A stretch of 64,000 nucleotides of DNA. It comes from GCA-2693325 sp964011675 (lineage in GTDB: Bacteria > Latescibacterota > UBA2968 > UBA8231). The translations under genes were made by a program, and so were the position numbers. The notes beneath the pieces were generated by a model that worked only from the letters and a program-made list of their open reading frames with translations, was not told where the DNA came from and did no database searches. The stretch is from positions 22,016-86,015 of the forward strand of contig CAXGPR010000004.1 in assembly GCA_964011675.1 (NCBI GenBank), read 5' to 3'. The stretch's first letter is position 1; each line of letters opens with the position of its first letter. This document shows, one piece after another, positions 34,159 to 43,223 of this stretch.

Positions 34159-36630
34159 TCAGCATTTCGACCATCCACAGTGTTTGCAGATTACACAACT
34201 GTTCTCATGCGCTACCGTTAAACCGCACTCGGGACAAGTTGTCGAAATGTTAACGCCATTACCAATATCCTGAGTCGGAGGCTGCAAGCTGGTCAATTGA
34301 GGCTTAGCCCGCTCTCTCTCTTCAACAATGCTTTCCGCATTGCTACCTTCATGAGTAGGAAGCTGAAAATCAACTACTTTTTTTTTTTCTGCAGGCACTT
34401 CAACGGCGCCTTCAGCTCCATCCACGCTCTGACGTTGCACATAGCGCTCAATCGCTTTACCTATGGCATCCGGCGTCGATAGGATAAGTTCACCATTTTC
34501 CCAAACGGGATTCGGTCCAGAAATCCCTTTCAGTTCGTTGATAACCTCTCGTGGATCAACTCCTGAGCGTAAGGCCAAGGAGATAAGACGGCTGATGGCT
34601 TCAGACTGGGCAGCTGCATTTCCACCCGCTTTACCAATAGTGCTAAACACTTCGCACATGCCGAATTCGTCCTCGTTAATCGTAACGTAAATCCTACCTT
34701 CACCTGTGTTTATGCGTTCTGTGATACCCTGAGTAACGGCGGGGCGACGACGCACACTATGAAACCCGTCTGAAGAATCAGCGTCGGTCCCACCAGCTTC
34801 TTCCTTGTTCTCTGGCCCCTCTGTTTGTAGAATTCCTTCGCGGCTACCTTCGCGATATACCGTGACACCTTTCAAACCTTCTTTGTATGCCGTAATGTAA
34901 ATGTCGGCAACTGTTTCGACATCAATATCTTCCGACAGGTTGATGGTAGAAGAAATACTGCTGTCGGTGTATTTCTGAATCACACCTTGCATTCGTACAC
35001 GGAAATAAGGGTCAATTTGATGCGCGGTGCGCACGTAATCAGGCAAATTCTCGTCACCACCAAAAACTTCTTTTACGACCGGATGATAAACTTTGTATTC
35101 ACGGAACGTTTCGCCATCGTGCTGCTTTACACGTCGCTTGTAGCTAGTGCAGAAAATCGGTTCAATACCTGAAGAGGTTTGCGCCACAATAGACCCCGTG
35201 CCTACCGGAGGCATAGTAATGAGCGTGCAGTTACGCAAACCTTTTTCCTTAATGCGCTTCTGAAGCTCCTTCGGGAGACTCTGAATAAACTTGCTTTTGG
35301 AAATACCTTTCCAATCGAAGAGCGAAAAAGCGCCCTTCTCTTCGGCTAAATCAATCGACGTCTCGTAAGAGTTGTAGCAGATCGTCTGCATAATCTCTTC
35401 AATGGACTCCAAGGCTTCTTCGGAATCATACGCCTTCTTCATGAGAACCAACGCATCGGCCATACCTGTGATACCTAGTCCTACGCGGCGATCAGAGGAT
35501 ACAGCGTCTCTAATCTTTGTCATCGCGTGGTTTTCCATATTGTACTCAATAACATTGTCGAGAAAACGCGTAGCTACACGGGTCGCTTCAGCTAGGGCAT
35601 CGTGATCAAAAACGCCGTCGTCACCAACAAACTTCATTAGGTTTAAGTTGCCCAGATTACACGCCGTGTAAGAGGCCAAGGGCTGTTCACCGCAGGGATT
35701 GGTGCTGGTGAGAGGGTTGGCATATTCTACGTTGTGATACTCGCGCATGGTATCCCAGAAAATGATGCCAGGTTCAGCAGAGGCATGCGCATTGGTGATG
35801 ATCGTATTCCACAATTCACGCGCGCGTACCGTTCGATACACCGTGCCCTCGAAGCGCAAATCAAAATCAGAATCAGCGAGTACTGCTTGCATGAACTCGT
35901 GCGTGATCAACACGCTGATATTTGCGTACTGTACTTTGGTGCGATTCGCGTCATTTTTAATCGTGATGAAACTCTCGATATCAGGATGATCGACGCGTAG
36001 AGTCAGCATGAGCGCACCGCGTCGACCGGCCTGCGATACGGCATTGGTGCTCTCTGACAGTAGATTCATGAAGGCCGTACAACCGGGCGAAGCGTCCACA
36101 GTCGCGTTGACGGGGGCACCCTGTGGGCGGAGAATCGACAGGTCAGTCCCAACGCCGCCACCAGTTCGATATACCATGGCAGACTCACTCAAGCAACGAT
36201 ATATACCCTCTAAACTGTCTTCTTCGATCGGAATGACGTAACAATTGGACAAGGTAGGCTTACGCTGAGCTTCGTCACGACCAGCACCGTGCATAACGCG
36301 GCCACCAGGAATGAATTTAAAATCCATCAACAGCGAGAAGAAGCGGTCGTACCAATATTCTTTGTCCTCTTCAACCGAGGCCATCGCACGAGCAATGCGA
36401 TCCCATATGTGAAGGGGGCCGACTTCCCCAGGCGCCAGATATTTGCTCCGCAACACGTCAACGGCGAGATCGTTTTCTCCGTAGTAGGTCTCTGCATCTG
36501 CAGCACGGGCCAGCAAATCGTCCTGACCGTTACGTTTAAGTCCATGTCCTTCAAGTTGGGACAACAAGTCCTCAATGCGATTGGTTACTACGGTCGCCTC
36601 GGAGTTTTCTTCTATTTTTTCTGACGCCAT
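34159..36630 (-). CDS. nrdJ: B12-dependent (class II) ribonucleotide reductase
   Basis: I set the start at ATG 36630 (823 residues), which has GGGAGGGCGG upstream, rather than at an earlier in-frame ATG. The enzyme reduces ribonucleotides using adenosylcobalamin. Motifs are GGGVGTDLSILRPQGAPV, the substrate-site NPCGEQPLASYTACNLGNLN, GIGMADALVLMKK-type active-site helix and GSIVAQTSSGIEPIF. A C-terminal cysteine cluster (CPECGLTVAHENSCVICK, then CGWSKC) suggests a zinc ribbon carrying the redox cysteines. It follows nrdR with a NrdR box between them. No cobalamin riboswitch was recognised upstream. Confidence 0.95.
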   Translation of the reverse strand: MASEKIEENSEATVVTNRIEDLLSQLEGHGLKRNGQDDLLARAADAETYYGENDLAVDVLRSKYLAPGEVGPLHIWDRIARAMASVEEDKEYWYDRFFSLLMDFKFIPGGRVMHGAGRDEAQRKPTLSNCYVIPIEEDSLEGIYRCLSESAMVYRTGGGVGTDLSILRPQGAPVNATVDASPGCTAFMNLLSESTNAVSQAGRRGALMLTLRVDHPDIESFITIKNDANRTKVQYANISVLITHEFMQAVLADSDFDLRFEGTVYRTVRARELWNTIITNAHASAEPGIIFWDTMREYHNVEYANPLTSTNPCGEQPLASYTACNLGNLNLMKFVGDDGVFDHDALAEATRVATRFLDNVIEYNMENHAMTKIRDAVSSDRRVGLGITGMADALVLMKKAYDSEEALESIEEIMQTICYNSYETSIDLAEEKGAFSLFDWKGISKSKFIQSLPKELQKRIKEKGLRNCTLITMPPVGTGSIVAQTSSGIEPIFCTSYKRRVKQHDGETFREYKVYHPVVKEVFGGDENLPDYVRTAHQIDPYFRVRMQGVIQKYTDSSISSTINLSEDIDVETVADIYITAYKEGLKGVTVYREGSREGILQTEGPENKEEAGGTDADSSDGFHSVRRRPAVTQGITERINTGEGRIYVTINEDEFGMCEVFSTIGKAGGNAAAQSEAISRLISLALRSGVDPREVINELKGISGPNPVWENGELILSTPDAIGKAIERYVQRQSVDGAEGAVEVPAEKKKVVDFQLPTHEGSNAESIVEERERAKPQLTSLQPPTQDIGNGVNISTTCPECGLTVAHENSCVICKHCGWSKC

Positions 36631-36838
36631 TCCGCCCTCCCTAAAGGCAAAGTAAGGCTCTCCCACACGGGGGATTATGAGTGTGGGAATCCGGTAATTT
36701 AGTATGTGGGGGAGTCGACAATAATACGAGCGAGCACACATTATATCTCGCAAAACGCACGTCCATTACACAAGATGTTGTGCGATGAGTAAAGATAGAG
36801 ATAACGCGGAGGTTGTCAAGCGGTTTTTTGCATTTAGA

Positions 36839-36854
36839 TCACAATATACTGTGG
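36839..36854. promoter_or_regulatory. Putative NrdR box upstream of nrdJ
   Basis: The sequence CACAATATACTGTG is a near-perfect palindrome and matches the known NrdR-box pattern (about ACACWATATATWGTGT). It lies in the 243-base gap between nrdR and nrdJ. NrdR boxes usually occur in pairs; I see only this strong one. Confidence 0.65.
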
Positions 36855-36873
36855 TGCGGATATTTCATAGATA

Positions 36874-37326
36874 CTAGTTGTTGGTGAGTTGCTCTAATTC
36901 ACGCATAAAGTCGCTCTTGTCTTTAAACTGGCGATATACGGAAGCAAAACGCACATAGGCAACATCGTTGACTGCCCGCAGATGTTTCATAACCAACTCG
37001 CCGATTTGAGTGCTCTGGATCTCCTTCTCATTAAGATTACCCAGGTCAGCCTCTACCGTATCGACTAATTGCTCGATCTCTTCAACAGACACTGTAGTTT
37101 TGTAACAAGCCAATTGGACCTTACTAAGCAGCTTTATGCGATCGAATGGCTCGCGACTACCGTCGGCCTTGATGATAGTAAGTGGAACGTTTTCGATATA
37201 CTCGTACGTGGTAAACCGCTTGCTACAGTTAATACATTCACGGCGACGGCGTATAGCCATACCTTCGCGACAAGAGCGCGAATCTACGACTTTGTCTTCT
37301 TGATGATTACAATAAGGACAGCGCAT
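36874..37326 (-). CDS. nrdR: Transcriptional repressor NrdR
   Basis: The 150-residue regulator starts at ATG 37326 (GGGAGG upstream), giving the canonical MRCPYCNHQEDKVVDSR. Its zinc ribbon is CPYC...CINC (RRRRECINCSKRFTTYE), followed by an ATP-cone domain (LTIIKADGSREPFDRIK) that senses ATP/dATP. It represses ribonucleotide reductase genes; nrdJ downstream carries a matching box. Confidence 0.96.
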   Translation of the reverse strand: MRCPYCNHQEDKVVDSRSCREGMAIRRRRECINCSKRFTTYEYIENVPLTIIKADGSREPFDRIKLLSKVQLACYKTTVSVEEIEQLVDTVEADLGNLNEKEIQSTQIGELVMKHLRAVNDVAYVRFASVYRQFKDKSDFMRELEQLTNN

Positions 37327-37473
37327 AAAAAAACCTCCCGTGGACAACACATCGTATGTCAGATGCAGTTCATTAAGTGCTGGGGAGGATAGTGTAGAGA
37401 AGAGCATATAGGAATTCTTCTCTGCAGGGAATAATCCCTATATAATAATAAAAACAGTAAGATATGGCAAGAA

Positions 37474-38127
37474 CTAGTTCAACTGAAAAGTAAAGGGCAG
37501 GCTGACCCAAACTTTCACTGGCTTGTCATTTTGGATTGCCGGCTCAAATTCCCATTTTTTCGCGGCAGCCCGAGCAGCCTCGTGAAAGACCTCGGGGCCA
37601 GTGATTTTACCGATCGATTCGACTTTACCTGTTTTGTTAACCAGAGCAGTCACAAAAACTTTACCCGTTATGTTCGCCTTTCGAGCAATATCTGGATACT
37701 GAGGCACAGCACGCTTAGTAGGTATGGGCTGCTTTTCCACTTTCCACAGTTCGACTATCTCTTCCTCCTCTTCCAATTCAACGTCGTCAAACAAATCTTC
37801 CATGGGAGGTGGAGGGGCAAAATCATCCAAGTCTAAATCTATATCAGTATCCTCAATCGTCACGTCATCGGCCACGTCAGGATTATCGGTAGCCACTGGC
37901 ACTACCGGACGGGCAGGTGGCGGCGGACGTCGCTCTTGCTTGGTCTCGGGAATTTCTTCCAACTGAATGATAACCGGATCCTCCGATTTGGCATACGCAT
38001 CAGCCTCAAAGGTGGGGAAAAGCGCAAATATAACGCCGTGAATCGCCACAGAAGCCCCCACACAACTCCATAGCATTTTGCGATAGGTCAGTCGCAAATT
38101 AGCTTCTGGCTGCTTACCACGGATCAT
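37474..38127 (-). CDS. tonB: TonB-family energy transducer
   Basis: The 217-residue protein has an N-terminal anchor (MLWSCVGASVAIHGVIFALF), a periplasmic linker and a TonB C-terminal domain (AVPQYPDIARKANITGKVFV ... EFEPAIQNDKPVKVWV). The linker has two short proline runs (RRPPPPARPVVP; FAPPPPME) but is dominated by Asp and Glu, unlike the K-P/E-P linkers of classical TonB. It is the last gene of the ExbB-ExbD-ExbD-TonB operon, one base from exbD. Confidence 0.92.
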   Translation of the reverse strand: MIRGKQPEANLRLTYRKMLWSCVGASVAIHGVIFALFPTFEADAYAKSEDPVIIQLEEIPETKQERRPPPPARPVVPVATDNPDVADDVTIEDTDIDLDLDDFAPPPPMEDLFDDVELEEEEEIVELWKVEKQPIPTKRAVPQYPDIARKANITGKVFVTALVNKTGKVESIGKITGPEVFHEAARAAAKKWEFEPAIQNDKPVKVWVSLPFTFQLN

Positions 38128-38128
38128 G

Positions 38129-38539
38129 TTATTGCATCTCCCGTTTTGTCGAGAAATTCACCCGCAGCGCTTCTACTTTACGCAACTCTTGCATAACGTC
38201 GGAAATTACGCCAAACTGCGAGTCTTTATCTCCGCGCAGCGAAATGATAAGACGAGGATTAGCCATTAGGCGTGCATGCACTAACTGGCCCAAGGTATTG
38301 ATCGGGACGTTGCGATCTTCCATACTAATCGCTCCCTCACTGTTGACCCATATCTGCAGGACATTACGCCGGCTTTCTAGCTTTTCAATTTTCTCTGCCT
38401 CAGGCAATTCTACCGGCACGCCACGATAGCGTACGAACACGGTGGACACCATGAAGAAAACTAACAAGAGAAACGATATGTCCGCCATAGAGGCCGTGGG
38501 GATCACGCTACCCACTTTGGACTTTCGGTTAAATTGCAC
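38129..38539 (-). CDS. exbD: ExbD/TolR biopolymer transport protein (second copy)
   Basis: The 136-residue protein has one transmembrane helix with the essential Asp (ASMADISFLLLVFFMVSTV) and a periplasmic ExbD domain (LISLRGDKDSQFGVISDVM). With ExbB it forms the proton-driven motor for TonB. It lies 3 bases after the other exbD and 1 base before tonB. Two diverged ExbD subunits in tandem are common in FCB bacteria. Confidence 0.92.
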   Translation of the reverse strand: MQFNRKSKVGSVIPTASMADISFLLLVFFMVSTVFVRYRGVPVELPEAEKIEKLESRRNVLQIWVNSEGAISMEDRNVPINTLGQLVHARLMANPRLIISLRGDKDSQFGVISDVMQELRKVEALRVNFSTKREMQ

Positions 38540-38542
38540 GTA

Positions 38543-38956
38543 TCACTCTTCCGGATTGGCGATCGAAATCTTTGTGGCACCAGCCATTTTTAGATCATCA
38601 AGCACGTCAACAAAAGTGCGATACGTTGCACCCCGCTCTGTTTTGACCGAAATGATGAGCTTATCATTTTCAGCCATACGTGCCTTAATCTGAGACTGCA
38701 ATTGACCGGTTGGAATAGGCGTCAGTTGATCGTTTTCAAAAAAAGCCAACTGGTCACGCGCGTTAATCCATACGTTAAGAATATTTTTACTTTGCACTTC
38801 TTTGGTTTCCCCTACAGGAGGAAGGTGCAAAGATAGCCCCTTATCCTGGTTCATTGTCGTCGTCACTAGGAAGAAGACGATGAGGAGAAAGGCAATATCC
38901 GCCATAGAAGCGGTTGGAATTTCTGGCGAAACTCGGCTTTCGCGCTTTTTAATCAC
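38543..38956 (-). CDS. exbD: ExbD/TolR biopolymer transport protein (first copy)
   Basis: The 137-residue protein has the same plan as its downstream neighbour: a helix with the proton-carrying Asp (ASMADIAFLLIVFFLVTTT) and a periplasmic domain (LIISVKTERGATYRTFVDVL). The two copies differ enough to be distinct subunits. Starts 2 bases after the exbB stop. Confidence 0.92.
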   Translation of the reverse strand: MIKKRESRVSPEIPTASMADIAFLLIVFFLVTTTMNQDKGLSLHLPPVGETKEVQSKNILNVWINARDQLAFFENDQLTPIPTGQLQSQIKARMAENDKLIISVKTERGATYRTFVDVLDDLKMAGATKISIANPEE

Positions 38957-38958
38957 AC

Positions 38959-39576
38959 TCAGGCCCTCTCGTGCTCACGCTCGGCTAATAAGTCAATGAA
39001 AGCCGCTGTTTGTTCAGTCATATCCGCTATAATTTTATCGATGCGGTTGGCAAAAAAATTGTAGCAAAACTGGATTATAATACCAACGATCAATCCAGCA
39101 GCCGTGGTAATGAGCGCTTCGGAAATGCCACCTGCCACCATGGATGGCTCGACGTCACCGGCAGTCTTAATCGCCTGAAACGCGTTTATCATGCCACTTA
39201 CCGTTCCAAGGAAACCGATCATCGGCGCCAGATTGGCCACGGTCGACAACCAGACCATGCCTCGTTCCATGAATGCCATCTCTACAGCCCCTGAGTTGTC
39301 GACGGCTTTTTCCACGTGATCAACACCGCGATGTATGCGCAAGAGCCCCGCATGAATCACCGAGGCCACGGGACCGCGCGTTTCTGAACATAACCGAGCC
39401 GCCTGATCTGGCCCTCCGCTTTTGAACGCTTCTTCTAACTCTTTAAAAAAACCCTCGGCGTCAATGGAAGCGCGCGATAGAGTAATAAGGCGCTCGATTG
39501 CTACGGCGATGCCGATAATGAGTAAAACGAGCAGGGGCCACATGGCCCAACCGCCGTCTGCAAAAAGCTCAACCAT
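38959..39576 (-). CDS. exbB: ExbB/TolQ/MotA-type proton channel subunit
   Basis: The 205-residue inner-membrane protein has three hydrophobic helices: WPLLVLLIIGIAVAIERLI, LSTVANLAPMIGFLGTVSGM and ALITTAAGLIVGIIIQFCYN. The second carries the family signature around GFLGTVSGMINAF. It is the first Exb gene of the operon and follows a TPR gene by 107 bases. Confidence 0.94.
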   Translation of the reverse strand: MVELFADGGWAMWPLLVLLIIGIAVAIERLITLSRASIDAEGFFKELEEAFKSGGPDQAARLCSETRGPVASVIHAGLLRIHRGVDHVEKAVDNSGAVEMAFMERGMVWLSTVANLAPMIGFLGTVSGMINAFQAIKTAGDVEPSMVAGGISEALITTAAGLIVGIIIQFCYNFFANRIDKIIADMTEQTAAFIDLLAEREHERA

Positions 39577-39683
39577 TTTTTATCCCTCACCAGTTAGTTA
39601 GGCCCGCATACACAGGGCTAGCTGCTGTCATGTTTAATAGCCTTACGCTTGTAGACACCCCTAAAAAATGGAGTTTGTCCACG

Positions 39684-40790
39684 TTATGATTCGCCATTAT
39701 GGCCGCTGAAGAACTCACGCTTCAACTTTTCCTCTTCGGTCTCTGGCGGATGAATTTTCCATATGCGCTGCTGAGCAACTCGTTCCCAAGCCGGATCGGC
39801 CATCGCCTTCTCATATGCCATAACAGCCTCGTTTTCAGCTCCTTCGCGCAACAGTAAATCGCCCTTCAAAACGAGCAAATGGGCATCTTCTCTGACTCTT
39901 AATCCGTGATCTACCCATCTACGCGCAGCCTTAAATCGATTCTGCCTCACATTCCATTCGACGAGTTCTGCTATAGTTTGCAAATCTTGCGGATCAGCAC
40001 GAACCATACCTTCGCGAGCCCTAAGCAAGATCTTCTGGTCGTTACGGTCTCCCGCTATCTGAGCAACCCGATTGTAATACGCGTACGCGCTGGCTGTATC
40101 CACCATTGCGAGTTTAAAAAGCGATTTCAGCGCTGCGTTAACGTCTCCGGTTTCCAACTGCAATTCAACAACGCTCTCTAGTCGCCTCACATCAACTGCT
40201 TCATCATCGTTGCCCACCAATTTGCTGCGCCACTTTAAGGCCTCATCCACGTTGCCCAGATCTTGGTTGAGCAGAGCAAGCATTTCAATAATCTCTTCAT
40301 CTTCTCCCACCCGCTCCAGAAGTCGGGCGTAGTGTGTAATAGCCTGTTGGGCTTGACCCTCTCGCCTGTATAAGTCAGCGAGCTTACGGCGATATCCGTC
40401 TGCGGCGGGTTTAACTAAGAGTACGCGCTCTAAACAGCGAGCAGACGAATCCACCCGACCATTTGCATTATGTATAGTGTAAAGTCGCAGATTGGAATTG
40501 ACGTGCAAGGAGTCGAGAGTCAAGACCGAATTAAATGCCAAATGCGCTTCATCTAAATCGCGCAGTCGATAGTTCATATCTCCAAGAAAAAAGCGGGCTT
40601 GTAAATCAGTCGGACTGTATTTAAGAAGCTGACCGTAGTAGATCCGCGCCTGTGCATAATCTTTTTTAGATCGCGCCGTTTTCGCCAGAAATTTGTATTT
40701 CCGAACCGAGTCAGAGACAGCAACCCCTGTCTGTGCAGCGATTTCTCTTGCAAAGAGAGCTGCGAATATGACAAAAAGTGTTAATTTCAT
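39684..40790 (-). CDS. Secreted TPR-repeat protein
   Basis: The 368-residue product has a signal peptide (MKLTLFVIFAALFAREIAA) and about seven or eight tetratricopeptide repeats, for example ARIYYGQLLKYSPTDLQARF, AHLAFNSVLTLDSLHVNSNL and AITHYARLLERVGEDEEIIE. TPR arrays are protein-binding scaffolds. Its position upstream of ExbB/ExbD/TonB, same strand, suggests a periplasmic partner of the transport complex. Confidence 0.8.
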   Translation of the reverse strand: MKLTLFVIFAALFAREIAAQTGVAVSDSVRKYKFLAKTARSKKDYAQARIYYGQLLKYSPTDLQARFFLGDMNYRLRDLDEAHLAFNSVLTLDSLHVNSNLRLYTIHNANGRVDSSARCLERVLLVKPAADGYRRKLADLYRREGQAQQAITHYARLLERVGEDEEIIEMLALLNQDLGNVDEALKWRSKLVGNDDEAVDVRRLESVVELQLETGDVNAALKSLFKLAMVDTASAYAYYNRVAQIAGDRNDQKILLRAREGMVRADPQDLQTIAELVEWNVRQNRFKAARRWVDHGLRVREDAHLLVLKGDLLLREGAENEAVMAYEKAMADPAWERVAQQRIWKIHPPETEEEKLKREFFSGHNGES

Positions 40791-41410
40791 CGGGTATTCC
40801 CGTCGTTGTTAGACGATGACAAGATTGTGGCAATGACTAAGCGGGGCTGTAATAGCAAACTCTAAAATGTAAAAATATCGTGTGATGAGCAATACGTTGA
40901 CCAGATCAGCCGAAAACAATGGGTCTTATGTCACAAACGCACAGCAAATTTGTTACGGTTTAGAAAATTTACAAGATGTGCCAAGAACTTCCTGACCTCT
41001 GACCATTGGCAACAAACCGACGCAAAAAAAAAAATCTTCTCAGAGTCAAAAAAGAAAATATTACACTATTCGAATCTGTTAGCGAAAGACTTGTATGTCT
41101 TTAGCATAGGCACGTGACCTCGCATTTATCGCCGCCCTACATAATAATAATATATCATTATCATATAGCCAAAGCCGACTTTATCAAGCTCCATAAAGCC
41201 CAGTGTATGGCATTGATTACCACTGACTACATATTTTTAGTTAGCATATCTATCTCTGAAAAACCACATATAAGTTGCTAGTAGGGACAATGGGCTAACG
41301 TATCGACGTTGCCAAAATGATTCATGCACGCGTTTTTTGTCAGTATTCCGAATAAGAGCCAGCAATTGGTGTCTAAACCGGATGCAGAAAAGTGTCGTGA
41401 GAGCATAACA
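40791..41410. other. 620-base AT-rich intergenic region
   Basis: This is the longest gene-free stretch in the window, between the leftward TPR-Exb-TonB operon and the rightward sigma-factor operon. It holds an 11-base A run (41024-41034) and an AT-rich patch (about 41140-41170). It should contain both promoters, and an ECF gene often controls its own promoter, but I could not assign a specific site. No tRNA-like or other known RNA fold was recognised. Confidence 0.5.
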
Positions 41411-42001
41411 ATGCAAAATCGAAAATTTAGCATATTGGATAGCAGTGATTCTAAGCATGTAGCCCGTGTTGTAAAGGGCGATTTGCGCGCCTTTGACGAA
41501 CTCGTCCACCAATACTATGGAGTGGCTTATTCGCTCGCCTACAAGGTGCTCAACAACGATGACGACGCCAGAGAAATTACGCAGGATGCCTTTGTCCGAA
41601 TTCACAAAGCCATAGGTAGCTTCCGCGGTGATGCGTCACTAAAAACCTGGATAATGCGTATTGTCATGCGCCTGAGTCTCAACCGACGACGCGACCGGTC
41701 GAGGTCGGCTTGGCGACGCCTCGGCTTACACCATGATGAAGAAAGCGTTCACACAACGGTTCCCAATTATCAGACGCCAGAAGCGGAATATCTTTCCCAA
41801 GAAACGCGCATGCAGGTTCAGCGACTCATTGACCGTTTGCCTGACTCGCTGCGCCAAGTAGTCATCCTGAGTAGCTTTGAAGACCTATCTTATGACGAGA
41901 TTGCACAAATTCTCAATCTGCCTATAGGAACAGTAAGTTCGCGTCTGCACGTTGCACGAAAAAAGCTGCTGCTGCAGTTCAGAGAACACGAACTCTTGTG
42001 A
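41411..42001 (+). CDS. ECF-type RNA polymerase sigma factor
   Basis: The product is 196 residues from ATG 41411; an in-frame ATG at 41324 would add 29 residues without family similarity. Region 2 reads FDELVHQYYGVAYSLAYKVL then DAREITQDAFVRIHKAI. Region 4 reads LRQVVILSSFEDLSYDEIAQ then IGTVSSRLHVARKKLL, the HTH that binds -35. No sensory extension is present. Its stop overlaps the next gene, a likely anti-sigma factor, by 4 bases. Confidence 0.92.
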   Translation: MQNRKFSILDSSDSKHVARVVKGDLRAFDELVHQYYGVAYSLAYKVLNNDDDAREITQDAFVRIHKAIGSFRGDASLKTWIMRIVMRLSLNRRRDRSRSAWRRLGLHHDEESVHTTVPNYQTPEAEYLSQETRMQVQRLIDRLPDSLRQVVILSSFEDLSYDEIAQILNLPIGTVSSRLHVARKKLLLQFREHELL

Positions 42002-42351
42002 GGCCCATTATGTTTTTCGGCAAGAAAAAACAACGCCGTCTGTCCGCCTATTTAGATGGTGAGTTAACAGTAGAACAAAACGTGGATTTCAGTGAACAAC
42101 TGGCTTTTGATGCCGAACTCAGGTCACAACTAGCCGATTTTGCTGCCACCGACAGCTTAGTGCGGCAAGCGCTGGCGCCTGCACGTATACCTGTCCCATC
42201 TACGTCTTCCATATCCGAAGACAAGGAAATACGTATAAATTCACCTTCATACCGGTATTTGAAACCCGCTGCTTTTGCAGCTGCGGGCCTGCTCGTCACA
42301 GCCGGTCTAACGTTCGCCAGCTTGCGCCGGCGAGGTATCGTCCGAGGTTAA
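41998..42351 (+). CDS. Probable anti-sigma factor
   Basis: The 117-residue product (GTG 41998 overlapping the sigma stop; ATG 42010 possible) begins with a RRLSAYLDGELTVEQNVDF segment like the sigma-binding start of anti-sigma proteins. One C-terminal transmembrane helix follows (AAFAAAGLLVTAGLTFA), then an Arg-rich end. The zinc-binding H-C-C motif of ZAS domains is absent. Coupling to the sigma gene is the main evidence for function. Confidence 0.75.
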   Translation: MRPIMFFGKKKQRRLSAYLDGELTVEQNVDFSEQLAFDAELRSQLADFAATDSLVRQALAPARIPVPSTSSISEDKEIRINSPSYRYLKPAAFAAAGLLVTAGLTFASLRRRGIVRG

Positions 42352-42353
42352 AC

Positions 42354-43223
42354 GTGAACTGGTTCGAAAAAATGAAGAGCGGGCTAAAAACCCGCATTAA
42401 GCGCGAAATTCCACAGGGTATCTGGCTTAAGTGTAAGCAATGCGGCCACTCTAACTACGAAAAAGCCTTAGAACGTAGCCACTGGATATGTCCCGAGTGT
42501 TCGTACCACTATGCCATAGGGCATCAGCAGTATGTTGATATGCTAGTGGATGCGGGAACATTCACTGAAACAGATGCGAACGTAAGCCCAACCGACCCGT
42601 TGCGATTTCGCGGCTATAAGAACAAGATAAAAGACGGACGGCGTCAGAGCGGAGCCGGCGAATCGGTCTATACAGGCACCGGACGCATAGGCGGCCACCC
42701 CGTCGCGCTGGGCATTATGGATACTCGTTTTCTTATGGGAACACTAGGCGGAGCAACCGGAGAAAAAATATGCCGACTCATCGAACGAGCCATCTGCGAA
42801 CGACGAACTTTTATACTCATCTGCCAGTCGGGCGGAGCACGCATGCAAGAAAGCGCGTTTTCTCTAATGCAGATGGCCCGTGTAAGCGCTAAACTACACC
42901 AACTCTCTGATGCAGGGCTTCTATACGTTGCCATCCTAACAGATCCCACTTACGGAGGCGTAACCGCAAGCTTTGCCATGTTGGGAGACTTGATTATAGC
43001 CGAACCCGGTGCACGCATAGGTTTTGCAGGACAGACTGTCATTAAACAATTTCTCGGCAGCAATGCACAACTGCCAGAAGACTTTCAAATGGCGGAAACT
43101 GTTTTAGAACACGGTTTTATCGACCGCATTGTGCAGCGCGATCACCTATCCGCCGAGTTGGCTGGCCTTATTGGCCTGCTATCTCAGTCCGAGAGCGAGC
43201 CGTCTAATTCTCTGTCCGCATAA
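42354..43223 (+). CDS. accD: Acetyl-CoA carboxylase carboxyltransferase beta subunit
   Basis: The 289-residue subunit (GTG 42354) transfers carboxyl from biotin to acetyl-CoA in fatty-acid synthesis. An N-terminal zinc ribbon (WLKCKQCGHSNYEKAL ... WICPECSYHY) is followed by the carboxyltransferase core, with FMGTLGGATGEKICRLIE, CQSGGARMQESAFSLMQM and PTYGGVTASFAMLGD. It is 2 bases after the anti-sigma-like gene and immediately before the biotin importer bioY. Confidence 0.95.
   Translation: MNWFEKMKSGLKTRIKREIPQGIWLKCKQCGHSNYEKALERSHWICPECSYHYAIGHQQYVDMLVDAGTFTETDANVSPTDPLRFRGYKNKIKDGRRQSGAGESVYTGTGRIGGHPVALGIMDTRFLMGTLGGATGEKICRLIERAICERRTFILICQSGGARMQESAFSLMQMARVSAKLHQLSDAGLLYVAILTDPTYGGVTASFAMLGDLIIAEPGARIGFAGQTVIKQFLGSNAQLPEDFQMAETVLEHGFIDRIVQRDHLSAELAGLIGLLSQSESEPSNSLSA

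Noticed and set aside
36631..36873. Cobalamin riboswitch upstream of nrdJ
   Set aside because: I looked for a B12-box-like core in the leader and did not find one; only the NrdR box stands out.
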